Below, one piece after another: positions 1 to 6,448 of a stretch of DNA of 10,439 bases (position 1 is the first letter of the stretch; every line of letters starts with the position of its first letter). A program made the translations under genes and the position numbers. The notes beneath the pieces were generated by a model that was not told the origin of the DNA, made no database searches, and worked only from the letters and a program-made list of their open reading frames with translations. Origin of the DNA: an uncultured Peptoniphilus sp. (lineage in GTDB: Bacteria > Bacillota > Clostridia > Tissierellales > Peptoniphilaceae). The stretch covers positions 1 to 10,439 of the forward strand of contig CABTWG010000044.1 in assembly GCA_902488455.1 (NCBI GenBank). The letters run 5' to 3'.

Positions 1-30
1 AGCTCGAGGGAGAAGGGAGGAAACTGCGAG

Positions 31-62
31 TCTCGAAGAGAAAACCGTAGGTTTTTTCGAGA
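31..62. repeat. long imperfect inverted repeat (hairpin)
   Basis: TCTCGAA (31-37) pairs with TTCGAGA (56-62), and AAAACC (41-46) pairs with GGTTTT (50-55) around a GTA loop. This gives 13 base pairs interrupted only by a 3-nt bulge (GAG, 38-40). No T-tract follows the stem on either strand, so it does not look like an intrinsic terminator. It probably belongs to the same family of structured intergenic repeats as the rest of the region. Confidence 0.7.
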
Positions 63-85
63 GACGTTAATTCCCTCCGTTAAAG

Positions 86-180
86 CCCTAGCCGAAATCT
101 TTGATTTCGTAGCAGGTCTTATGCAAAGAGTTCCAAAGAAAACGAACGAAGTGAAGTTTGATTTGCTGAACTCGACTGCC
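86..180 (+). repeat. 95-bp structured repeat, copy A
   Basis: This copy matches positions 495-589 without gaps, with 83 of 95 bases identical by my count. It starts with a perfect hairpin, CGAAATC (93-99), loop TTT, GATTTCG (103-109). A second structure lies at 140-159: AAAC pairs with GTTT, and an inner AC/GT pair closes a GAA loop. All six substitutions between copies in that segment keep pairing. The 3' part, GATTTGC...GAACTCGACTGCC, recurs on the minus strand at 10033-10056. No protein is encoded. Function is unknown. Confidence 0.85.
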
Positions 181-319
181 ATACTCGTAAAAAAAAGATT
201 GGAAGAAGAATGAATAGGATTTAGTTATGTAAAAGATATTTATTTAAATTTATTATAATTTTTAAAATTATTTCATTTGCAGAGATTTGCTCTACAGAAG
301 TTAGACCCGTTCGACTCAC

Positions 320-350
320 TTCGTTCGCTCAGGGTGACTGCAGTCGGGAG
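320..350 (+). repeat. 31-bp repeat with GACTGCAGTC palindrome, copy 1
   Basis: The segment begins TTCGTTCGCTCAGGGTGAC and contains the perfect 10-bp palindrome GACTGCAGTC at 336-345. A second copy lies at 445-475. The core CTCAGGGTGACTGCAG is found on the opposite strand at 10104-10117, so this is a dispersed family. Just upstream, TCACTTCGTTCG (317-327 region) is the complement of the CGAACGAAGTGA loop segment of the 95-bp element, which suggests that the families share modules. Confidence 0.75.
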
Positions 351-444
351 GATTTTATTTGCCTAGACTATGTTAAATATAGGTAGAGATCCTTCGACTT
401 CGACGGTAAACCGCCTCCGCTCAGGATGACCCGTTGGGATGATT

Positions 445-475
445 TTCGTTCGCTCAGTGTAACTGTAGTTGGAAA
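445..475 (+). repeat. 31-bp repeat, copy 2 (decayed)
   Basis: The segment aligns without gaps to 320-350 at an offset of 125 bp. Most differences are G-to-A or C-to-T transitions (for example GGGTGACTGCAGTC becomes TGTAACTGTAGTT), and they destroy the central palindrome of copy 1. This looks like a degraded copy. Confidence 0.65.
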
Positions 476-494
476 GTTCATTGTAGCGTCGAAA

Positions 495-589
495 CCCTAG
501 CCGAAATCTTCGATTTCGTAGCAGGTCTCGTGCAAAGAGTTCCAAAGAAGCCGAATGAAATGAAGGCTGATTTGTAGAACTCGACTGCT
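495..589 (+). repeat. 95-bp structured repeat, copy B
   Basis: This is a direct copy of 86-180. The first hairpin is kept exactly (CGAAATC 502-508, GATTTCG 512-518) with one change in the loop. In the second structure (549-568), AAAC/GTTT of copy A becomes AGCC/GGCT and the inner C-G pair becomes T-A, so pairing is preserved. The copy is enclosed by an 8-bp inverted repeat, TTGTAGCG at 481-488 and CGCTACAA at 613-620, which could be the ends of a roughly 140-bp miniature element. Confidence 0.85.
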
Positions 590-596
590 CGGCTGT

Positions 597-807
597 GGAA
601 CCTAGAAGGTTCCGCTACAAAGGCAAATTGGAATTGATGTTGTTGTACGCCTTGCAGCTGATAGAAAATAATGTAGTATCGAGACTTATGGAAGCAAGTT
701 GCTTCCGCTACAAATATAATTCTTAATTTATGTTGTTTTACGGCTACGCCTAAATAAGATGATTCGTTCACCAAAGATAAACGGAAGAAGATTGCTCTCG
801 CTACAAA
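597..807 (+). repeat. three hairpin units at exact 93-bp spacing
   Basis: Hairpins start at 597, 690 and 783, and each is followed directly by GCTACAAA (614, 707, 800). Unit 1 has GGAACCT/AGGTTCC. Unit 2 has GGAAGCA/TGCTTCC. Units 1 and 2 align without gaps for about 56 bp, including a shared ATGTTGTT stretch at 637-644 and 730-737, then diverge although the length is kept. Unit 3 keeps the spacing and GCTACAAA, but its hairpin has mismatches and it merges into the terminator of the walRK operon. Confidence 0.8.
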
Positions 808-824
808 ATTCTTTCCCCCACTAA

Positions 825-852
825 AAAATCAGATGCAAAAACATCTGATTTT
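825..852 (-). terminator. intrinsic terminator of the walR-walK-yycH-yycI operon
   Basis: AAAATCAGATG (825-835) pairs perfectly with CATCTGATTTT (842-852) around a 6-nt loop. The stem begins 5 nt beyond the yycI stop codon. On the minus strand the stem is followed by a short T-run (reverse complement of the A-run at 823-828), as expected for a Rho-independent terminator. Confidence 0.85.
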
Positions 853-857
853 ATTTT

Positions 858-1706
858 TTATATCTTTTCTATTATTATATCTGTGCCGTCTTTAAATTCG
901 ATTCTCCATGATGGTATTGCTCTTCCTCTTAGTGCTTTGGTTATATCATCTAGGTACCCTTGTTCTTCTGGGTCGAAGTAGTAGCACGGCTCTATCTTTA
1001 CTATGGTCTTTTTATTTATATTCTGTCTATCTAACAGTGTAAGCAGTGCCTTTGAGGCTGATCCTGTGCTAAGCTTCTTCCCCGATTGTTCTACTACGTT
1101 TAGCCAAAGTCTATCCATCTTTTGAATTCCATCGGCGTTTAAGGTGAAGTTGGTGTAGGATGTTTCCAATAGTTTTTGGTCGTGGGACTTTCTATATTCT
1201 ATATCGTATGTGCCGTCGTCGTTTCGCTCTGATCTTACTAGTATTAGGTCGTCACTATTAAATTCATGCTTTAATAGAAAATCCTTGGTCGCTTCTATTG
1301 CACTTTCGATATTTTCTACTGTGTATCCCTTTGGGTTTTGGTCTTCAAAGATGATTCTTCTTCTGTTGATAAGTATCAAGGTTTTATCCTTGTCCCTTAT
1401 AATTCCATTTTCCCCTTGGTTTTCCTCGACTTCTGCTATTCCTTTAAAGAATACTTTTTTTAAATCTTCTATTTCACTGGTTTCAAATTCCACGCTCAAT
1501 GTGTTCATGTTGTAATTCTGTCTTGGAATTTCCGTTTCTACTTCTATATTTTTAGTTTTAAGTAGCTCCACTGTCTTTTCTATGAATTGTCTTTCGTTGG
1601 TTGGGTCTCTGTAGGCGTATTCTTTTTTTAATATAAATCCGAATAGCACTATATTTGTGATTATTAGAGATATTATGATGATTTTCTTCGCTAGTTTTAA
1701 ATCCAT
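858..1706 (-). CDS. yycI: YycI, membrane-bound regulator of WalK
   Basis: The protein has 282 residues, close to the usual YycI length. One N-terminal membrane segment (about residues 8-25, IIIISLIITNIVLFGFIL) follows a short basic cytoplasmic start (MDLKLAKK). The rest is predicted to lie outside the cytoplasm. In known systems YycI forms a membrane complex with YycH and with the transmembrane part of the WalK kinase and tunes its activity: inhibitory in Bacillus subtilis, activating in Staphylococcus aureus. The ATG overlaps the yycH stop as TGATG and is preceded by AAGGGGTGAT, which supports this start and translational coupling. It is the last gene of the unit; no yycJ or htrA follows, and a terminator comes immediately. 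The assignment rests on position after yycH, length and topology, since sequence conservation in this family is low. Confidence 0.9.
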   Translation of the reverse strand: MDLKLAKKIIIISLIITNIVLFGFILKKEYAYRDPTNERQFIEKTVELLKTKNIEVETEIPRQNYNMNTLSVEFETSEIEDLKKVFFKGIAEVEENQGENGIIRDKDKTLILINRRRIIFEDQNPKGYTVENIESAIEATKDFLLKHEFNSDDLILVRSERNDDGTYDIEYRKSHDQKLLETSYTNFTLNADGIQKMDRLWLNVVEQSGKKLSTGSASKALLTLLDRQNINKKTIVKIEPCYYFDPEEQGYLDDITKALRGRAIPSWRIEFKDGTDIIIEKI

Positions 1707-3013
1707 CAGATCACCCCTTTTACCACGTTTTCGTCCAGGTCGATGTAGTAGGTTTTTTCTTTGTAGCGAATCTTCATTCCAAGGATCAACTCTTCATTTT
1801 CTTCATCATCCATGTACACTAGGCTTACTCCGTCTACTTTTTCCACCACTTGTTGTACTGTCTCTGCGCCGAAGGCTTCCAGGTTCTCGCCGATTATATA
1901 TTCAAAGTGTCTTAGCCTATGTGGATACCTCACAAGATCTTCTGTGTCTGCTCTTCTGTACCTCTCTTTGTAACTTCTTACGATGTCTGCCTCATTTTCT
2001 ATTTCGATGTATGGGTTTTCGTCTTTTAGTGGTACTACTTGGATGCCGTCTTCTCTCTTTTCGTAGACGATCTTGGTTTTGCCATCCTTGTCATATATGG
2101 ATCTTAGGTAGTAGCCTTCTGTCCTTCCAGTATTGTCAACTATGAAGTTTAAGCTGTTTATAAGCTTTGACGATTCGCTTATGTCATCTTCATTTTTTGC
2201 GTTTAGATCTTCGAATACCAAGTGGCCATCGTTTAATATTTTAAATATAAGCGATTCATATACATAGATATCTTTTTCATCGTCTCTTATTTCTTTTATA
2301 AAGTCTATGTCCTTTGATATAAATCTCTGTGCCAATGTAATTCTTTCCTGGGTTGTCAAATCTTCGGCTCTATTTGTGTACTTAAATGACCTGGCATATA
2401 CAAAGTCACCTACTGGTATAAATATATTCTTAGGTACGTGGTAGAGTTCGTAGATGGTCCTTGCTTCTATGAGTTCCTTGGTTTCTTTTGAACTTAGTAT
2501 GGTTGATACTTTTATTTCTGAAGGAGTCTTGAGTTTAAAATGTTTCTCTCCTCCTGATAGAACTACTTTTTTGTCGGAAATATATATTTCATTTACTTTT
2601 AGGTTTAAACCTTCTGTATTTTCCGCAAGACCCATTGATTTTACAAAATCCTGGTCCTCGATATAGACTGCCATGGTCAAAACTATTGAGTCTTCTTCCT
2701 GTAATTTTAAATATTCTTCTCCGCTTATTTCAATAAAATCATCCTTGGTGTTCTTAGTGAAGATGGACGCTATCTGCGGAAGGAGTTTCTTAAATACTTC
2801 GTCGGTTTTGTAATCGAGGTAGTGTTTTTTGTCCTTGTTGTAAACTACAACTCTAGGACTCAAAACTTTTCTTGCCATGTCTTCTGATTTAAACTCTTCT
2901 TTTACAAAGATTTCCTCTGTTTTTTCTCCATATCCATTCCATAAATAGAAGGTTTGAAAGATTGCCGCTGCAGCTAAGATTACTATAATTATATTTCCTA
3001 AGAATCTTTTCAT
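1706..3013 (-). CDS. yycH: YycH, membrane-bound regulator of WalK
   Basis: The protein has 435 residues, near the usual YycH size of about 450. A single N-terminal membrane segment (about residues 6-25, GNIIIVILAAAAIFQTFYLW) is followed by a long extracytoplasmic domain rich in charged residues. The family acts with YycI on WalK at the membrane and has no enzymatic motif, and none is visible here. The start codon overlaps the walK stop in an ATGA arrangement (3010-3013), with AGGTG six bases upstream, and its own stop overlaps the yycI start, so the three proteins are probably made in fixed proportion. The order walR-walK-yycH-yycI is the same as in Bacilli, which makes the identification firm despite the divergent sequence. 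Confidence 0.93.
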   Translation of the reverse strand: MKRFLGNIIIVILAAAAIFQTFYLWNGYGEKTEEIFVKEEFKSEDMARKVLSPRVVVYNKDKKHYLDYKTDEVFKKLLPQIASIFTKNTKDDFIEISGEEYLKLQEEDSIVLTMAVYIEDQDFVKSMGLAENTEGLNLKVNEIYISDKKVVLSGGEKHFKLKTPSEIKVSTILSSKETKELIEARTIYELYHVPKNIFIPVGDFVYARSFKYTNRAEDLTTQERITLAQRFISKDIDFIKEIRDDEKDIYVYESLIFKILNDGHLVFEDLNAKNEDDISESSKLINSLNFIVDNTGRTEGYYLRSIYDKDGKTKIVYEKREDGIQVVPLKDENPYIEIENEADIVRSYKERYRRADTEDLVRYPHRLRHFEYIIGENLEAFGAETVQQVVEKVDGVSLVYMDDEENEELILGMKIRYKEKTYYIDLDENVVKGVI

Positions 3014-4791
3014 GCTACACCTGGGAATCTAAGTGTCATCTTGGTTCCCTCTCCTATTTCTGATTCTACGGTGATTCTGCCACCCATGGATTCCAAAATT
3101 TCTTTTGAAATGGATAGCCCTAGACCTGTGCCACCCATCTCTCTTGATCTGGATTTCTCAACTCTGTAGAATCTTTCAAAAATCTTGTTTAGATCTTCTC
3201 TTTGGATGCCGATTCCATTATCTTCTACGATTATTTCTACGCTTGCTCCTTCTGACTTGGCTGTGACTTTTACTTCGCCGCCTTTACGAGTATATTTTAA
3301 AGCGTTTGAAAATATATTTCTAAATACTTGGTCCGCGCCGTGTCTGTCAACATACATGGAGTTTATGTCCATTGGCACGTCCAGTGTGACTTTGTGGTGC
3401 TTTTCCTTTATTAGCATATCCAAAGAATGTATATTTGTGGATATAAAGTCATAGGTGTCCACCACTTCGTAGTTCCATTTAGTTTCCTTGTAATCCATAT
3501 TGGATAGTTGGAGTAGATCTGTTACAAGCCTTGCCATTCGGTTATTTTCTCTATCAATTACTCTAAGGAAATTTCTTATGGATTCAAGGTCCATATCCAC
3601 ATCGAGCATAGTTTCTGTATAGGACCCTATGGTTGTGATAGGAGTTTTGAGTTCGTGGCTCACATTTGCTACAAATTCTCTTCTCATGACATCGAGCCTG
3701 TGTTCCTCGTTGATATCTTGAAGCACAACGATTACTCCTAGAACTTTTCCTTCGCTTTTGTACGGAGCGTACTTTATTTTGTAAAATACATCCTTTATTT
3801 GTGCATTTACCTCGCCTGAAAGTGTGCTCACATCCTTGAAGTCGATGTCCGTTATATTTACCATTGAAAAATCCACCACAGATCCCACGTGATTTTTAGA
3901 TAGGGATAGAATCTTCCTTGCTATTGGATTTGCATGGACTAGCCTTCTATTTCTGTCGATTGCCAGTACGCCTTCCGCCATGTAATCAAAGATTGTGTTG
4001 AGTTTACTTCTCTCTAGTTCCAATCTGTCAAAGGTGTTTCCAAGATCTCTATTAAGTCCGTTAAACATTTTGGAAAGCTTGCCGATTTCGTCATTTCCCT
4101 TTACTTCTATCTCTTGATCGAAGTTTCCTTCGCTCATCTTCTTAGCCGATACAGTAAGTTCCTTGATGGGCTTAGTTACGGAGCTAGCCATGAAGTATGC
4201 CATTACAGATGTAATTGCAAGTGCCACCGCTACCGCAGAAATAAATATGGATCTCGCATATCCCAAGACTGAATACACTGACGAAAGGTTGGCAACCATG
4301 TATAGAGATCCAAGCACTTCGGAATTTTGTCCCACTATAGGCGCCGCATAGTGTAATGTGTTTGAGGAACGATTCACGTCTTCCACCAGTAGATCCTTCT
4401 TATCTCCTTGGAATGATCCGAGAAGTAGGGATGGATCTAAAAGTGGATAGTTAAGTGCGTTTACTGAATTTAGTTCCTTTGTATCCACTGAAGATGATGT
4501 GGCAATAATCCTAGGCGAATCGCTATCTGTTACCACAAATGCGCTAACGTAGGAAGGAAATGACCATACCTCCATGAGTTTATTTACTTCTTCTTCATCT
4601 AAATTATCTTTTGAAAAAATATCTGATCCTGCCCCGATAAATGAGTCGCAGGATTTGACCATCTCGTCCTTTATATTGTCAATCTGTTCAAATTCCAATC
4701 TGTTCAGTATAAATGTACCAACTATTGAAAGCACGATTAAAACTAGGACAAAGTAGAGTCCGATCAATCGAAATTTTATACTTTTAAACAT
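3010..4791 (-). CDS. walK: WalK (YycG) sensor histidine kinase
   Basis: The protein has 593 residues and the full WalK architecture. Membrane segments lie at about 9-29 and 182-204 and enclose an extracytoplasmic sensor domain of about 150 residues. A HAMP linker (about 205-257) and a PAS domain (about 260-365, with GVLAIDRNRRLVHAN) follow. The HisKA domain carries the phospho-accepting His379 in SHELKTP, including the E-x-x-T phosphatase signature. The ATPase domain has Asn496 (N box), DNGIGI at 524-529, FERFYR at 538-543 and GGTGLGLS at 553-560, so all catalytic motifs are intact. It is an inner-face membrane kinase that autophosphorylates and passes phosphate to WalR, controlling wall hydrolases and wall homeostasis in relatives. 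The ATG overlaps the walR stop as TAATG and GGTGG lies just upstream, so translation is coupled to walR. Confidence 0.97.
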   Translation of the reverse strand: MFKSIKFRLIGLYFVLVLIVLSIVGTFILNRLEFEQIDNIKDEMVKSCDSFIGAGSDIFSKDNLDEEEVNKLMEVWSFPSYVSAFVVTDSDSPRIIATSSSVDTKELNSVNALNYPLLDPSLLLGSFQGDKKDLLVEDVNRSSNTLHYAAPIVGQNSEVLGSLYMVANLSSVYSVLGYARSIFISAVAVALAITSVMAYFMASSVTKPIKELTVSAKKMSEGNFDQEIEVKGNDEIGKLSKMFNGLNRDLGNTFDRLELERSKLNTIFDYMAEGVLAIDRNRRLVHANPIARKILSLSKNHVGSVVDFSMVNITDIDFKDVSTLSGEVNAQIKDVFYKIKYAPYKSEGKVLGVIVVLQDINEEHRLDVMRREFVANVSHELKTPITTIGSYTETMLDVDMDLESIRNFLRVIDRENNRMARLVTDLLQLSNMDYKETKWNYEVVDTYDFISTNIHSLDMLIKEKHHKVTLDVPMDINSMYVDRHGADQVFRNIFSNALKYTRKGGEVKVTAKSEGASVEIIVEDNGIGIQREDLNKIFERFYRVEKSRSREMGGTGLGLSISKEILESMGGRITVESEIGEGTKMTLRFPGVA

Positions 4792-5483
4792 TATCCACCA
4801 AAATAATATCCAACGCCACGTACTGTTACTATGTAACGGTAGTCCTTGTCCTTGTCTTCGATCTTTTCACGAAGCCTTCTCACTGTTACATCCACTGTAC
4901 GAATGTCGCCGAAATATTCATATCCCCACACAGAAGATAGAAGCTCTTCCCTTGAAAATACCTTGCCTTCGTTCTGTGCCAAAAACTTTAGAAGTTCAAA
5001 CTCACGAAGGGTAAGCTCTATGGTCTTGCCACGTTTTTTCACAAGGTAGCGTTCAAGATCTATTTCAAGATCTCCTCTTTCCATAATTTCCTCTTCTTCT
5101 GATTCTGCAACCTTAACTTCAACTTCTCTTCTTCTAAGGTTCGCCCTCACCCTTGCGATAAGCTCCCTCATGGAGAATGGTTTTACAACATAGTCATCTG
5201 CACCAAGCTCAAGGCCTAGGACTCTATCCACTTCGTCATCTTTTGCAGTTAGCATTATGACAGGGATGTAGCTAAATTTTCTAAGCTTTCTTAAGGTTTC
5301 AAATCCATCTAGCTTAGGCATCATCACGTCTAAGATAAGTAGATCGTATTCATTTTCTTTTAAAATCTCTAGACACTCTTCTCCATTTGAACATGTGTCG
5401 GCTTCGTAGCCTTCTCTCGTTAAATTAAATTTTATAATATCTGCTATTGCAGTTTCGTCGTCGCATATTAGTACTCTGCTCAC
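4791..5483 (-). CDS. walR: WalR (YycF) response regulator, OmpR/PhoB family
   Basis: The protein has 230 residues. The receiver domain (about 1-118) has the acidic pair Asp8-Asp9, phospho-acceptor Asp52 (LDVMMP), Thr79 and Lys101 (KPF). A winged-helix DNA-binding domain follows (about 133-229), with LTLREFELL, RTVDVTVRRLREKI and the C-terminal RGVGYYF motif typical of this family. Cytoplasmic transcription factor, essential in most Firmicutes and controlling peptidoglycan hydrolase genes. The start is GTG (5481-5483), preceded by GGGAGTGAT inside the end of the helicase-loader gene; only 4 nt separate the two reading frames. The threonine that PrkC phosphorylates in B. subtilis WalR (Thr101) is replaced by Val100 here. 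No WalR-type TGTWA direct repeat was found in front of the operon. Confidence 0.97.
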   Translation of the reverse strand: MSRVLICDDETAIADIIKFNLTREGYEADTCSNGEECLEILKENEYDLLILDVMMPKLDGFETLRKLRKFSYIPVIMLTAKDDEVDRVLGLELGADDYVVKPFSMRELIARVRANLRRREVEVKVAESEEEEIMERGDLEIDLERYLVKKRGKTIELTLREFELLKFLAQNEGKVFSREELLSSVWGYEYFGDIRTVDVTVRRLREKIEDKDKDYRYIVTVRGVGYYFGG

Positions 5484-5487
5484 AAAA

Positions 5488-6444
5488 TCACTCCCATCTC
5501 AAATCTTTTCCGTAGAATTTAATAGGTATAAACTTTTCAAAGACCCTTGAAAATACTCTATCTGAATATGTGGATGCCAGCTCTTCTGGATCAAGGTTCG
5601 TTGAAAATAGACATTTCTTTCCGGATAAAAGTCTTAAATTTATAATATTAAAAAGTTCCGCCGCTACAAGTTTGCTGCTAAACTCACTTCCCAAATCATC
5701 TATGATCAAAAGATCGCAGCTAAGTAGGGCTTTGAATTTATTTTCATCAAAGTTATCATCCCTTCTAAATCTTCTCTCTTCCAAGAAGTCAAAGAGTTCC
5801 CAAGATGTTTGATACACCACACTGTGACCAGAATCTAGGATCTCTCTTGCGATACAGTTAAGCAGGAATGTCTTTCCCTGTCCAGTTGCACCATAGAAAA
5901 GTAGGTTTGAAAAACTTCTGTCCTCAAAGTTCTTTATAAATCCCCAACATAGATCAAGGATGAGATTCATGTTTTCCCTCGGGCTCGGAAGTCCTTCTAT
6001 ATAGACATCGTTTGAAAATTTCTCTATATTAAATGTCTCAAAATTTTCTGTTTCCATGCTATATTTTAAATTCGAGCTCTCGTAAAGGGTTGAGACCACT
6101 TTTTTATCAAAACAGCTGCATCTCTTGCCATCGGGTAAAATTCCAGTATCCTTGCAAGCCTTGCAACTGTATATTGGATCTAGAAAATCTATTGGAATAT
6201 TGTGAGCCACTAGGAGTTCTTTTTTAAAGTCAGACAGTTCTTCGATTCTCTTCTTGTAGATATCGACTTCTTGTCCTTCTATGGACATAAGCGCAGCCTT
6301 TATCCCCAATGATTTTATTTCAGAGTCCACATCCTTAAGCTCAGGGATGCTTTCGTAGAGAAACTTCTTTCTATTTTCAAGTTCTCTTTCGTTTTCTTCC
6401 CTAAGATTTTCGTAGTATTCTCCAATCTTTCTATACACGTTCAT
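5488..6444 (-). CDS. dnaI: DnaI/DnaC-type replicative helicase loader (AAA+ ATPase)
   Basis: The protein has 318 residues. The N-terminal region (1-90) is strongly charged and probably helical; in the family this part contacts the replicative helicase. A four-cysteine zinc site follows (Cys94, Cys97, Cys109, Cys111). The AAA+ domain has Walker A GATGQGKT (185-192), Walker B LLIIDDLG (245-252), a sensor-1 Asn in STNLD (283) and arginines in SDRVFSRV (296, 300) that fit the arginine finger region. The role is ATP-dependent loading of the hexameric DnaB-type helicase at the origin or at restarted forks. The upstream DnaD/DnaB-like gene resembles the dnaB-dnaI pair of B. subtilis. The ATG is preceded by AGGTGAT. 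A phage-type DnaC is possible, but the chromosomal context argues for the host loader. Confidence 0.9.
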   Translation of the reverse strand: MNVYRKIGEYYENLREENERELENRKKFLYESIPELKDVDSEIKSLGIKAALMSIEGQEVDIYKKRIEELSDFKKELLVAHNIPIDFLDPIYSCKACKDTGILPDGKRCSCFDKKVVSTLYESSNLKYSMETENFETFNIEKFSNDVYIEGLPSPRENMNLILDLCWGFIKNFEDRSFSNLLFYGATGQGKTFLLNCIAREILDSGHSVVYQTSWELFDFLEERRFRRDDNFDENKFKALLSCDLLIIDDLGSEFSSKLVAAELFNIINLRLLSGKKCLFSTNLDPEELASTYSDRVFSRVFEKFIPIKFYGKDLRWE

Positions 6445-6448
6445 AATA

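Larger units (their letters stand above)
1..824. other. gene-free repeat mosaic downstream of the walRK operon
   Basis: No credible coding sequence was found on either strand. The two open frames on the minus strand (363-545 and 478-774) run through repeats, have no clear ribosome site and give low-complexity peptides that follow repeat boundaries. The region contains a strong hairpin at 31-62, two copies of a 95-bp element, two copies of a 31-bp element and three hairpins at 93-bp spacing, each listed separately. Positions 182-280 are AT-rich without an identifiable function. I see no tRNA, rRNA or insertion-sequence transposase here. Confidence 0.8.

Noticed and set aside
254..259. TATAAT in the AT-rich stretch as a promoter
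   Set aside because: No -35 box, no ribosome site and no gene follow; a TATAAT is expected by chance in DNA this AT-rich.
363..545. 60-residue minus-strand open frame
   Set aside because: It is a translation of two different repeat families joined together, with no recognisable domain or ribosome site.
478..774. 98-residue minus-strand open frame
   Set aside because: It runs through copy B and the 93-bp units, repeats phrases such as FVAEA and FVAEP that are simply translated hairpin repeats, and has no convincing ribosome site.
1..824. CRISPR array, because of the regularly spaced repeats
   Set aside because: The 93-bp units share more than half of their length and decay along it. There are no short identical repeats with unique spacers of 30-40 bp, and no cas genes are present.
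1657..2145. 162-residue plus-strand open frame opposite yycH and yycI
   Set aside because: It is a shadow of the two well-supported minus-strand genes, with skewed composition and no ribosome site.
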